From Spirochaetales bacterium Spiro_01 (GTDB lineage: Bacteria; Spirochaetota; Spirochaetia; Sphaerochaetales; Sphaerochaetaceae): a stretch of DNA of 7,414 bases. The stretch covers positions 1 through 7,414 of the forward strand of contig LVBC01000027.1 in assembly GCA_001604265.1 (NCBI GenBank). The letters are read 5' to 3'. The position numbers and the translations under genes were made by a program. This document shows, piece by piece, positions 1 through 5,556 of the stretch (within the stretch, counting starts at the first letter, position 1; the number at the start of each line of letters is the position of its first letter). Under the pieces are notes generated by a model. It saw only the letters and a list, made by a program, of their open reading frames with translations. It had not been told where the DNA came from and ran no database searches.

Positions 1-30
1 CCTCTCGAAAAGACTGCCTATAAAAAGTGA
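1..30 (+). CDS. Possible 3' tail of an upstream gene (partial)
   Basis: In frame 1 the first 27 bases read PLEKTAYKK and are followed by TGA at 28-30. The stop lies inside the terminator-like palindrome at 21-48, an arrangement also seen for the RNase D stop codon later in this window. Nine residues cannot identify a product and the open frame could be chance, so this is only a suggestion that a plus-strand gene ends here. The sequence left of the window would settle it. Confidence 0.25.
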   Translation, partial: PLEKTAYKK

Positions 31-48
31 GCATATGCTAACTTTTTA
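21..48. terminator. A/T-flanked palindrome, probable bidirectional terminator
   Basis: A 28-base near-perfect inverted repeat: arms of the form TAAAAAGTgAGC and GCTaACTTTTTA close on an ATAT loop, with one internal G/A mismatch. The A-run on one side and T-run on the other are what a factor-independent terminator working on both strands looks like. The GC content of the stem is low, so termination may be weak. The 10-base core AGCATATGCT (30-39) is a perfect palindrome, so a repressor operator upstream of rubrerythrin is the main alternative. Confidence 0.5.
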
Positions 49-76
49 CATTGCAACTATTTAAACTATTACACTG

Positions 77-105
77 TTTTCTTTTGCTTTCTGTTGCTCT
101 ATAAT
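77..105 (+). promoter_or_regulatory. Putative sigma-70 promoter of the rubrerythrin gene
   Basis: A perfect -10 hexamer TATAAT lies at 100-105. The best -35 at 17-base spacing is TTTTCT (77-82), which is poor, so an activator may be needed. Transcription would start near 112, giving a leader of about 36 bases that carries the strong AGGAGG ribosome site at 134-139, eight bases before the ATG. I looked for a PerR-type operator around it and found none convincing. Confidence 0.45.
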
Positions 106-147
106 GTCGAAACAGACGATAACTAATATTTCCAGGAGGAAAACAGT

Positions 148-714
148 ATGAAGTGGGTATGTCCTATTTGTGGTTATGTTCATGAGGGTCCAGAGGCCCC
201 ATCCATCTGCCCTATCTGCAAGTGTCCAGGTTCGAAGTTCATCAAGCAGGAAGAGAATATGACATGGGCTGCCGAGCACGTCGTTGGCGTTGGCAAGCAG
301 TTCGGCGATGATGTTCCAGAAGAGGTCAGAAAAGAGATAATCGCTGGGCTGAGACAGAATTTCGAGGGAGAGTGCACCGAAGTGGGCATGTACCTTGCAA
401 TGGCCCGCGTCGCCCATCGCGAGGGCTATCCTGAGATTGGACTGTACTGGGAGAAGGCAGGACTCGAGGAGGCTGAACACGCAGCAAAGTTCGCTGAGAT
501 GCTCGGTGAAGTACTCACCGACAGCACCGAGAAGAATCTCAAGATGAGAGTAGAGGCCGAGAATGGTGCCACAGCAGGAAAGACCGACCTTGCAAAGCTC
601 GCAAAGAAGTACAACCTCGATGCAATCCACGACACAGTCCATGAGATGGCAAGAGACGAAGCAAGACATGGAAAGGCCTTTGCAGGTCTTCTGAAGAGAT
701 ACTTCGGAAAGTAA
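148..714 (+). CDS. rbr: Reverse-type rubrerythrin (rubredoxin domain first)
   Basis: A 188-residue cytoplasmic non-haem iron protein. Residues 1-35 form a rubredoxin domain with the Fe(Cys)4 set C5/C8 (CPICGY) and C21/C24 (CPICKCPG). A ferritin-like four-helix domain follows from about residue 55 and shows diiron ligand candidates E75 (in FEGECTE), E107-H111 (EEAEH) and E171-H174 (DEARH). In classical rubrerythrin the rubredoxin domain is C-terminal; this order is that of the reverse rubrerythrins of clostridia, which act as the terminal component of NADH-dependent peroxide and oxygen reduction. That role is inferred from the family. The length fits the family. The start is fixed by AGGAGG at 134-139. 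The gene appears monocistronic, with its own promoter and a strong terminator at 738-769. Confidence 0.96.
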   Translation: MKWVCPICGYVHEGPEAPSICPICKCPGSKFIKQEENMTWAAEHVVGVGKQFGDDVPEEVRKEIIAGLRQNFEGECTEVGMYLAMARVAHREGYPEIGLYWEKAGLEEAEHAAKFAEMLGEVLTDSTEKNLKMRVEAENGATAGKTDLAKLAKKYNLDAIHDTVHEMARDEARHGKAFAGLLKRYFGK

Positions 715-737
715 TTCAGGCGCTTTTTCGATTGCAG

Positions 738-769
738 GTGCTGATCCAGAAGGGTCAGCACTCTTTTTT
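738..769 (+). terminator. Intrinsic terminator of rubrerythrin
   Basis: A ten-pair stem, GTGCTGATCC (738-747) with GGGTCAGCAC (752-761), contains one T-G wobble and closes on an AGAA loop. TCTTTTTT follows, ending in six T's at 764-769. It lies 24 bases after the rubrerythrin stop. Only the plus strand has the T-run, so it serves rubrerythrin and not the convergent gene. The right arm contains the stop codon of the RNase D gene on the other strand. Confidence 0.88.
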
Positions 770-1624
770 CTGCTGCAGGTTCCTGAAGGCCCTCTTCATG
801 CTCTCTGTCAGATAGCTCTCGAAGCGTGTGTTCAGGGTCCCAAGGATCCTGAAGAGCTCCTCCTCTGTCTTCGGGCAGGCCTTTCCTGCATCCGATATCC
901 TGTGCTTGTCCAGGACGAAGTAGGCAGGAACATTGAAGCGCCTGGCAACGACATCGCGGGCGATGAAGTACTCCCGCGTTGCCTCTCTCTGCTCTCCATT
1001 CAGGAACTTCCAGTTCCCTATCTTCTTCCAGCCGGGCTTCTCCTCTCCAACAATGCTTGCCTTCTTCATCTGAGAGGAGAACATCTTCTCGAGCCCTGCC
1101 TTCTCTATTTCCAAAGTAAGCACATCCTCCAGCTGGAAGAGATACTCGACATCTGAAAGTGCATATGAAAGCTGCTCGGCGGAAAGCGGTCTTTTAAGCC
1201 AGTTGGTCTGCTGCAGCTTCTTCTTCTCCTCAACCTCCACCCTGATCCCCAGATACCTCTCGACCAGGCCAGTGAGGTTTCCCGTATAGCCCAGGCACAT
1301 TGCCATTACGCGCACATCGAGAACATTCACAAGTGTCGTATTGTAGTTCTTCTTCAGAAGCGAATTGTCGCTCTGCATATCGAACCACACCTTCTTCACC
1401 TTGGAATTGAAGAAGGAGATGAGAGCTTCTCTGCTCATGGCCCTGCTCCGTGGGTCTATTATATAGTAGCGCTCTCCATCGAAGACCTGTATGAGACACA
1501 GGTGCTCTCCGTATATGTGGAGATTGAACTCACCCTCGAAGTCGACTGCGATCCTCTCCTTTCCATTGAAGTGGGAAATGAGTCCTTCAAGCCTTTCACC
1601 AGTACTTACATATTCGAAATCCAT
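755..1624 (-). CDS. rnd: RNase D-like 3'-5' exoribonuclease (DEDDy)
   Basis: A 289-residue protein with the DEDDy exonuclease fold. Visible catalytic residues are D28 and E30 (IAVDFEGEF, motif I), D86 (motif II, after VWFDMQS) and Y154/D158 (YALSDVEYL, motif III). The conserved NWLKRPLSAEQL stretch before motif III is typical of RNase D. Residues from about 200 to 285 look like a single HRDC domain, against two in the longer E. coli enzyme of about 375 residues. By family it trims 3' ends of tRNA precursors and other structured RNAs using two metal ions. The frame extends 11 codons upstream to a TTG at 1657, but I chose ATG 1624 because the domain begins there as in E. coli. Neither start has a clear ribosome site; a TATCAT lies ten bases before the ATG. 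The 3' end is shared with the rubrerythrin terminator. Confidence 0.92.
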   Translation of the reverse strand: MDFEYVSTGERLEGLISHFNGKERIAVDFEGEFNLHIYGEHLCLIQVFDGERYYIIDPRSRAMSREALISFFNSKVKKVWFDMQSDNSLLKKNYNTTLVNVLDVRVMAMCLGYTGNLTGLVERYLGIRVEVEEKKKLQQTNWLKRPLSAEQLSYALSDVEYLFQLEDVLTLEIEKAGLEKMFSSQMKKASIVGEEKPGWKKIGNWKFLNGEQREATREYFIARDVVARRFNVPAYFVLDKHRISDAGKACPKTEEELFRILGTLNTRFESYLTESMKRAFRNLQQKKEC

Positions 1625-1633
1625 GACAGCACC

Positions 1634-1639
1634 ATGATA
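1634..1639 (-). promoter_or_regulatory. Candidate -10 element of rnd (near-leaderless start)
   Basis: On the minus strand TATCAT ends nine bases before the rnd ATG, which has no Shine-Dalgarno sequence. A start six bases after the hexamer would leave a leader of about three bases. The best -35 at 17-base spacing is TTATCT, a poor match. The call rests mainly on the same hexamer standing in a similar place before the WYL and U32 genes. Confidence 0.3.
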
Positions 1640-1783
1640 GCAGAATACGGGCAGCAAGATAAATCAGTACTCCCAGCGCACAGGCTGCCAGGAAATGACC
1701 TATCGGATCAGAGCTGTTTCCGATTGGCCAATTCCATGGCACTATGCGAAAAAAATTGTTTCTAAATACACAAGGGCGATGTT

Positions 1784-1798
1784 ATACTGATTCAGTAT
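1784..1798. repeat. Perfect dyad ATACTGA-T-TCAGTAT in intergenic spacer
   Basis: Two 7-base arms around a single central T form an operator-sized symmetric site. It lies in the 236-base gene-free spacer between rnd and the micro-operon (1625-1860), about 160 bases upstream of the rnd start on the minus strand. It could bind a dimeric regulator. No promoter hexamers around it were convincing. The rest of this spacer holds the hairpin at 1827-1855 and otherwise nothing I can name. Confidence 0.35.
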
Positions 1799-1826
1799 TA
1801 GTAGTGTTTATAGAAGATATTCTCCT

Positions 1827-1855
1827 GAGAAGGATCGCCATTGGCGGTCCTTCTC
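1827..1855 (-). terminator. Strong hairpin after the micro-operon, without a U-run
   Basis: Thirteen-base arms (1827-1839 and 1843-1855, GAGAAGGATCGCC with GGCGGTCCTTCTC) close on a three-base loop. The one imperfect pair is a G-T wobble in plus-strand RNA and an A/C mismatch in minus-strand RNA. It begins five bases past the stop of the 48-residue gene, where a terminator is expected, but AGGAGAATATC follows it rather than T's. It may be a terminator of reduced strength or an mRNA 3'-end stabiliser. Confidence 0.45.
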
Positions 1856-1860
1856 TACTT

Positions 1861-2007
1861 CTACAGCACCATCATCGTCCCAAGAACCGTAATGTAGACG
1901 ACTCCGATCACGATCATCGACAGCAGGAATCCAAGTATCTTCCTGTCCTTCCTGTCCTCCTCCAGAGCAATCGTCATCTGCTGGGCAAAATCATCGTTAT
2001 AGGGCAT
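1861..2007 (-). CDS. 48-residue single-span membrane protein, unknown function
   Basis: The minus strand reads MPYNDDFAQQMTIALEE, then DRKDRK, then a hydrophobic segment from about residue 24 (ILGFLLSMIVIGVVYITV) to the end, and stops at TAG 1861-1863. This is a charged N-terminal part of about 23 residues followed by one membrane span with almost no tail. The positive DRKDRK just before the span suggests the N-terminus stays in the cytoplasm. The ATG overlaps the end of the 74-residue gene by 11 bases, and AGGGAG (2015-2020) stands seven bases before it, so translational coupling is likely. A hairpin follows five bases after the stop. I do not recognise the family and propose no function. 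The overlap, ribosome site and coherent span argue that it is real. Confidence 0.66.
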   Translation of the reverse strand: MPYNDDFAQQMTIALEEDRKDRKILGFLLSMIVIGVVYITVLGTMMVL

Positions 2008-2221
2008 GGCGCAGCTCCCTGTAGGTCACGAAGGGTCTGATGTCGATCTCCTCTTCTCTCTCTGGTTCCTTTACAGAAGGACAGAGCTGGAGGATTGCAA
2101 TCTGGACCTTCCTGTCGAGTGCATAGAACTCCTTGGAGCCGATGAAGCTCTTCATCGTCTCGCGAGCTATCCTTCTCTTCTCTGCAGCGATCTTTCTTCC
2201 GGGTCTCTTCTTGATTTCCAT
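1997..2221 (-). CDS. 74-residue basic hypothetical protein
   Basis: The protein has a strongly basic N-terminal third (KKRPGRKIAAEKRR), a middle likely helical (SKEFYALDRKVQIAILQLC) and a mixed acidic C-terminal part (EPEREEEIDIRPFV). The basic start recalls nucleic-acid-binding tails; RPGRK resembles an AT-hook only loosely. A good ribosome site (AAGGGAG) stands about eight bases before the ATG. The gene is the first of a two-gene unit whose second member, a 48-residue membrane protein, overlaps it by 11 bases. A perfect 15-bp inverted repeat lies 33 bases before the start and could be its operator. I do not recognise the family. A cytoplasmic partner of the small membrane protein is a reasonable inference, nothing more. 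Confidence 0.66.
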   Translation of the reverse strand: MEIKKRPGRKIAAEKRRIARETMKSFIGSKEFYALDRKVQIAILQLCPSVKEPEREEEIDIRPFVTYRELRHAL

Positions 2222-2254
2222 ACTGTTTTCTCCCTTTGATATGGCAATGATGAC

Positions 2255-2289
2255 CCATTCACTACGACATATAGTGTCGTAGTGAATGG
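2255..2289. promoter_or_regulatory. Perfect 15-bp inverted repeat upstream of the micro-operon
   Basis: Arms 2255-2269 and 2275-2289 (the right arm reads TGTCGTAGTGAATGG) are exactly complementary and separated by TATAG. The inner ACTACGACA/TGTCGTAGT symmetry and AT-rich centre suit an operator for a dimeric winged-helix repressor. BlaI/MecI/CopY-type sites have comparable geometry, but that comparison is from memory. It lies 48 bases after the WYL stop and 33 bases before the 74-residue gene. It could instead be the terminator hairpin of the WYL gene, though no T-run follows in either direction. Confidence 0.55.
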
Positions 2290-2336
2290 AAAATCCGGAA
2301 GAATTTTCATTTTTTCGATGGGTGCCGACCTGGATA

Positions 2337-3272
2337 CTACAGGGACTCGTACATGCGGGTTATCGTCCTCCTGTACTCGTCCACAAAGCTCTCGGGAGAG
2401 ACCGGTACAGCCTCTCCTGCGAATGAGATCACCCGATTGAGAAGCTCCTTGTAGCTGGATACCGGAATCGTCATATCTATGGAGCCATCCTCGTTGTGCT
2501 TCATCCTCTGAGACTTGTGCCAGAGCTGTGTCGACACAATTCTGGCCGCAAGGCCTGAGAAGTGGATCGTGCAGTGTTCTATCCTGCGACCGAAGAAGAT
2601 GCCGAACGAACCGGAGAGAAAGCTCTCCATCTCGTTTGCAGGGATGCTTCTGATCTCGATGTCCCTGACAAGTTCGATGTTCTGGATTCTGGAAAGGTGG
2701 AACTGCCTCAGAGCGTTCCTCCTGTGGTCGAAGGCGACCATGTACCAGCTGGAGTTGTAGTTTATCAGCCTCTCTGGCTCGACTATCCTTCCCTCGCTCC
2801 GCTCTCCCTTCAGATTGAAGTAGTCAATTCGAATTGCGCAGTTTGCGGCTATTGCATCGCATATGCCCTTGAAGACAGAGTAGTCGGGAAGGTCTATGGA
2901 TTGGGCCCTGTAATCCACTCTCTCGAGGACTCTGCGCCCCTTCATGCCAAGCCCCTGCGAGATGGTATCCTTAACTCCATCGCTTATAGTGGAACCAAGT
3001 GGAATCGTATCGAGAAGCGAGTTCATGTAGGCTGCCAGTATGATCATCCTCTCCTCGAGGTTCGTATAGTCGCCCCAGGGCTTTACAAGCTCATAGCAGT
3101 GGTTTCTTCTTGAAAACTCGATCGGAGCATCCAGCCTGTCCCTCATGTACTCTATATCGCGGCAGGCAGTCCTGGTGTTGACACCGAACTCCTCTGCTAC
3201 CTCCTTGAGAGTGACTCCACCCCTTTCGACCAGTGCCTTCCCGATGTAGTTGATCCTTTCTGTCTGACTCAT
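2337..3272 (-). CDS. WYL-domain transcriptional regulator (YafY type)
   Basis: A 311-residue DNA-binding regulator. Residues 1-50 form a winged helix-turn-helix (VTLKEVAEEFGVNTRTACRD, with the recognition helix at its end). The WYL domain spans about residues 120-205, with the signature in YNSSWYMVAFDHRR and the ligand-facing arginines in RQFHLSRI. A C-terminal WCX-like extension runs to the end (ELLNRVISFAGEAVPVSPE). WYL regulators sense ligands or nucleic acids; the ligand here is unknown. I chose ATG 3272 because the helix-turn-helix begins there. An in-frame ATG at 3323 has a better ribosome site (AGAGGA six bases before it) but would add 17 residues of unlikely hydrophobic sequence. The gene is divergent from the U32 gene, 144 bases apart. 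A TATCAT six bases before the chosen ATG suggests a leaderless mRNA. Confidence 0.9.
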   Translation of the reverse strand: MSQTERINYIGKALVERGGVTLKEVAEEFGVNTRTACRDIEYMRDRLDAPIEFSRRNHCYELVKPWGDYTNLEERMIILAAYMNSLLDTIPLGSTISDGVKDTISQGLGMKGRRVLERVDYRAQSIDLPDYSVFKGICDAIAANCAIRIDYFNLKGERSEGRIVEPERLINYNSSWYMVAFDHRRNALRQFHLSRIQNIELVRDIEIRSIPANEMESFLSGSFGIFFGRRIEHCTIHFSGLAARIVSTQLWHKSQRMKHNEDGSIDMTIPVSSYKELLNRVISFAGEAVPVSPESFVDEYRRTITRMYESL

Positions 3273-3278
3273 AGGAAA

Positions 3279-3307
3279 ATGATAGGACAGAGGGGGCAAA
3301 AAGGAAA
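3279..3307 (-). promoter_or_regulatory. Candidate promoter of the WYL gene (leaderless)
   Basis: TATCAT occupies 3284-3279 on the minus strand, and six bases later comes the A of the ATG at 3272. A normal start distance therefore puts +1 on the start codon. The -35 at 17-base spacing is TTTCCT (3307-3302), three of six matches. There is no Shine-Dalgarno sequence before this ATG, which agrees with a leaderless message. Confidence 0.4.
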
Positions 3308-3377
3308 GAGAGAGGGAATGCATCCAACTTCCTCTACATCTCTTTCTGAGACGAAGAGTTGTTAGGTACACAGCATC

Positions 3378-3406
3378 TTGAAAGAGAGGCAAACAAGCCT
3401 TATCAT
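3378..3406 (+). promoter_or_regulatory. Sigma-70-like promoter of the U32 gene
   Basis: TTGAAA (3378-3383), a 17-base spacer and TATCAT (3401-3406) make a good promoter with optimal spacing. Transcription should begin near 3413, leaving about four bases before the ATG at 3417. No Shine-Dalgarno sequence stands before that ATG, in keeping with a near-leaderless transcript. The TTG that could extend the reading frame upstream is part of the -35 element, which argues against it as the start. Confidence 0.58.
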
Positions 3407-3416
3407 TGTCATTCGC

Positions 3417-5450
3417 ATGATAGAACTCGCATTACCCGCAGGCAGCCTTGAAACTGCACTTACAGCCTTCAGCTATGGAGCCGATGCCGTCTACTTCGGC
3501 CTCAGGGAGTTCTCTGCCCGAAAGGGAGCAGTGAACTTCTCTGAAGAGGACCTTTCCAAGGTCAGGGCCTACGCTCTCAGGAATGGAAAGAAGATATATG
3601 TGACTGTCAACACGCTGATCGATGATAGAAATCTCGACCACTGCATCGACCTGCTTGCAATGATCGACTTCTATGGCTGCGATGGCATCATCACACAGGA
3701 CCTGGGCATTGCCAAAATCATGAGAGAGTATTTTCCCTCTCTTCCGATCCACGGTTCGACCCAGCTTGCTGTCCACACCTCAGAGGGTGTAAGAGAGCTG
3801 GTCGATCTGGGGTTCGAGCGTGTCGTACTCTCACGTGAACTTACATTCAGGGAGATAGAGAAGATAAGAAGGGAGTGTCCGGACGTCCAGCTCAAGGCCT
3901 TCATCCACGGCGCCCTCTGCTACGGCTTTTCCGGCCTCTGCTCTGCCTCCTTCCTCAAGTGCGGCAGAAGTGCAAATGGGGGCGAGTGTGCCCAGATCTG
4001 CAGGAGCTGGTTCACAGATACGGATACGGGAAAGAACGGCTACTTCTTCTCCATGGAGGATCTCAGGATCGGAGAGGAGATCCTGAGGCTGAACGAGATT
4101 GGAATAGACAGCGCAAAGATAGAGGGAAGACTCAAGAGTCCCGAGTATGTTGCCGCTGTAACGAGGTACTACAGGTCCATTCTCGACACAGGAAAGGCTG
4201 ATGGACAGAGTCTGCAGGATGTAGAGACAAGCTTTGAACGCAAGAGCGGTACTGGATACTTCCACTACGAGAAGAACCGTCCCTCACTGCTCTCGGGTCC
4301 GTACCCAGGGCATATGGGAGCTGAGTGCGGCAGGATAGTCAGGCAGAATCCTTCTGCTATCACAATCGAGACCAAGGTCAGGATCGAGAACCATGATGGC
4401 CTGCAGTACTTCACAGAGGATAGATTCGGCCTTCCTGTTTCCCACAAATTCTCTGCAAGCATACTGAGAAGTACAGAAGACAATGTTACACTTCGTCTGG
4501 AATCCGATGAAAGACTACTTGGAAACATGGTCTACAAGATCTCCGACTCCACGAGAAGGGAGAAGACACCATCTGTCCAGATTCCTCTCTTCAGGAAGCC
4601 TGTAGAGATTGCAGTCACACTTGGAGGTGATTCGATCACAGCCACCAGTCTGGGAAAGAGCATAACACGGCCTCTCATGCTCCAGGAAGCGAAGAGACCG
4701 ATCGAACCGAAGGAGACGATAGAGCACCACTTCTCACAATCCGGAGAGAGCAGATATACGCTTGGAAACCTGACATTCAGAAATGAGAGTGGAATCCGCT
4801 TCCCATTCCTTCCTCCTTCTGTGATGAAGGAGTTCAGAAGGGAGTTCTATGCACTTCTCGACGAAGTCAGGCCTGCAAGGCCTGAGATTGCAGAGACAGC
4901 CAGGCTCAAGGAGAGCATCGTACTTCCAGAGCGAGAGCTTCTTGCCGATGATCTTCCCTGGTCACTGAAGGCAAAGAGGATAGATGGAAGGACATACTTT
5001 TCATTTCCTCCCATCACCTTTACAGAGGAGAAGACCTTCGAGGAGATGCTCAAGGCAGTCAAGGGACATGAGAATGTGACGATAGGACTCAACAACATAG
5101 CTCAGGTGCGCTTTGCAAAATCACACCCTGAGTTCGACTACTTCATCGACATCTTCCTCTACCTTTCGAACCGCTATGCTGCCCTCTCTCTTCTTGATGA
5201 GATTCCAGGTCTTGTAGGTGGATACCTCTGGTTCGAGAGAAGCACCAAGGAGGGTCAATGGCCCTTCGAACCGACAGTAACAGATTATGAACCACCCGTC
5301 TTCATCTCGCGCACCTGCTACAGACATGATGCGATGGGTCTTCCCTGCACAGGCTGTTCGATGAAGGAGGACTTTTCCATCCTCCAGGCTCCGGACACCT
5401 TCTTTGTCAAGGTAAGGAACTGCATAACTGTGGTAGAGAGGAACAGATAG
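3417..5450 (+). CDS. U32-family Fe-S protein, RlhA-like
   Basis: A 677-residue protein. The N-terminal TIM-barrel opens with ELALPAGSLETALTAF and GADAVYFGLREFSAR, typical of family U32. The U32 signature follows at about 162-195 (FIHGALCYGFSGLC), with cysteines C168, C175, C182, C191 and C195; members of this family use four such cysteines to bind a [4Fe-4S] cluster. A middle beta-rich part (GHMGAECGRIV) and a long C-terminal region match the longer subgroup, which includes E. coli RlhA (about 650-670 residues, 23S rRNA C2501 hydroxylation). The shorter TrhP and UbiU/UbiV lack this C-terminal half. The older label peptidase or collagenase is probably wrong for activity. I infer RNA hydroxylation from length and layout; the exact substrate is not shown. 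ATG 3417 fits the domain start and the promoter. No convincing terminator hairpin follows before the antisense intron at 5470. Confidence 0.92.
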   Translation: MIELALPAGSLETALTAFSYGADAVYFGLREFSARKGAVNFSEEDLSKVRAYALRNGKKIYVTVNTLIDDRNLDHCIDLLAMIDFYGCDGIITQDLGIAKIMREYFPSLPIHGSTQLAVHTSEGVRELVDLGFERVVLSRELTFREIEKIRRECPDVQLKAFIHGALCYGFSGLCSASFLKCGRSANGGECAQICRSWFTDTDTGKNGYFFSMEDLRIGEEILRLNEIGIDSAKIEGRLKSPEYVAAVTRYYRSILDTGKADGQSLQDVETSFERKSGTGYFHYEKNRPSLLSGPYPGHMGAECGRIVRQNPSAITIETKVRIENHDGLQYFTEDRFGLPVSHKFSASILRSTEDNVTLRLESDERLLGNMVYKISDSTRREKTPSVQIPLFRKPVEIAVTLGGDSITATSLGKSITRPLMLQEAKRPIEPKETIEHHFSQSGESRYTLGNLTFRNESGIRFPFLPPSVMKEFRREFYALLDEVRPARPEIAETARLKESIVLPERELLADDLPWSLKAKRIDGRTYFSFPPITFTEEKTFEEMLKAVKGHENVTIGLNNIAQVRFAKSHPEFDYFIDIFLYLSNRYAALSLLDEIPGLVGGYLWFERSTKEGQWPFEPTVTDYEPPVFISRTCYRHDAMGLPCTGCSMKEDFSILQAPDTFFVKVRNCITVVERNR

Positions 5451-5469
5451 TTTTTTTTCATCAGGCAAA

Positions 5470-5520
5470 ATCGAGTAGGTAGGCCTCAGCATCCGTTTTC
5501 CAGCTGAGGCTTTCCTCTCA
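5470..5520 (-). other. Intron domain VI with branch-point A and 3' splice site
   Basis: The basal helix pairs GAGAGG (5519-5514) with CCTACTC (5479-5473), leaving a single bulged A at 5476, the likely branch-point adenosine, seven bases from the intron end counted inclusively. An eight-pair upper helix joins GCCTCAGC and GCTGAGGC (5483-5490 and 5503-5510). The intron would end GAT at 5470, matching the AY ending of the family; the exon resumes with TTTG. Confidence 0.83.
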
Positions 5521-5556
5521 CACCACCGTACGTACCGGTCTGGTATACGGCGGTTC
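5521..5556 (-). other. Intron domain V (catalytic hairpin)
   Basis: The lower helix pairs ACCGCCGTA (5554-5546) with TACGGTGGT (5530-5522) and has one G-U wobble inside the CGC triad position. The short upper helix (TACC with GGTA) and a two-base bulge CG before the 3' strand match the domain V plan. The hairpin begins at the stop codon of the maturase ORF (TGA, 5557-5555), so coding sequence and ribozyme core are abutted. Confidence 0.85.

Noticed and set aside
100..130. PerR or Fur operator at the rubrerythrin promoter
   Set aside because: The region is AT-rich around TATAAT but lacks the inverted repeat of either family.
61..669. A 202-codon open frame antisense to rubrerythrin
   Set aside because: It is the shadow of a strongly supported gene, is rich in Cys/Leu without domain logic, and has no ribosome site.
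1625..1657. TTG 1657 as the RNase D start (300 residues)
   Set aside because: The DEDD fold aligns from ATG 1624, with catalytic D28/E30 at the positions found in E. coli RNase D; the added residues are not typical of the family.
3378..3416. TTG 3378 as the U32 start (690 residues)
   Set aside because: This TTG lies in the -35 element, and the conserved U32 N-terminus (IELALPAGS) begins at ATG 3417.
5421..5458. Intrinsic terminator at the end of the U32 gene (AACTGT with ATAGTT, then T8)
   Set aside because: The only stem I can draw has six weak pairs and a 15-base loop, too unstable to call a terminator despite the T8 run.
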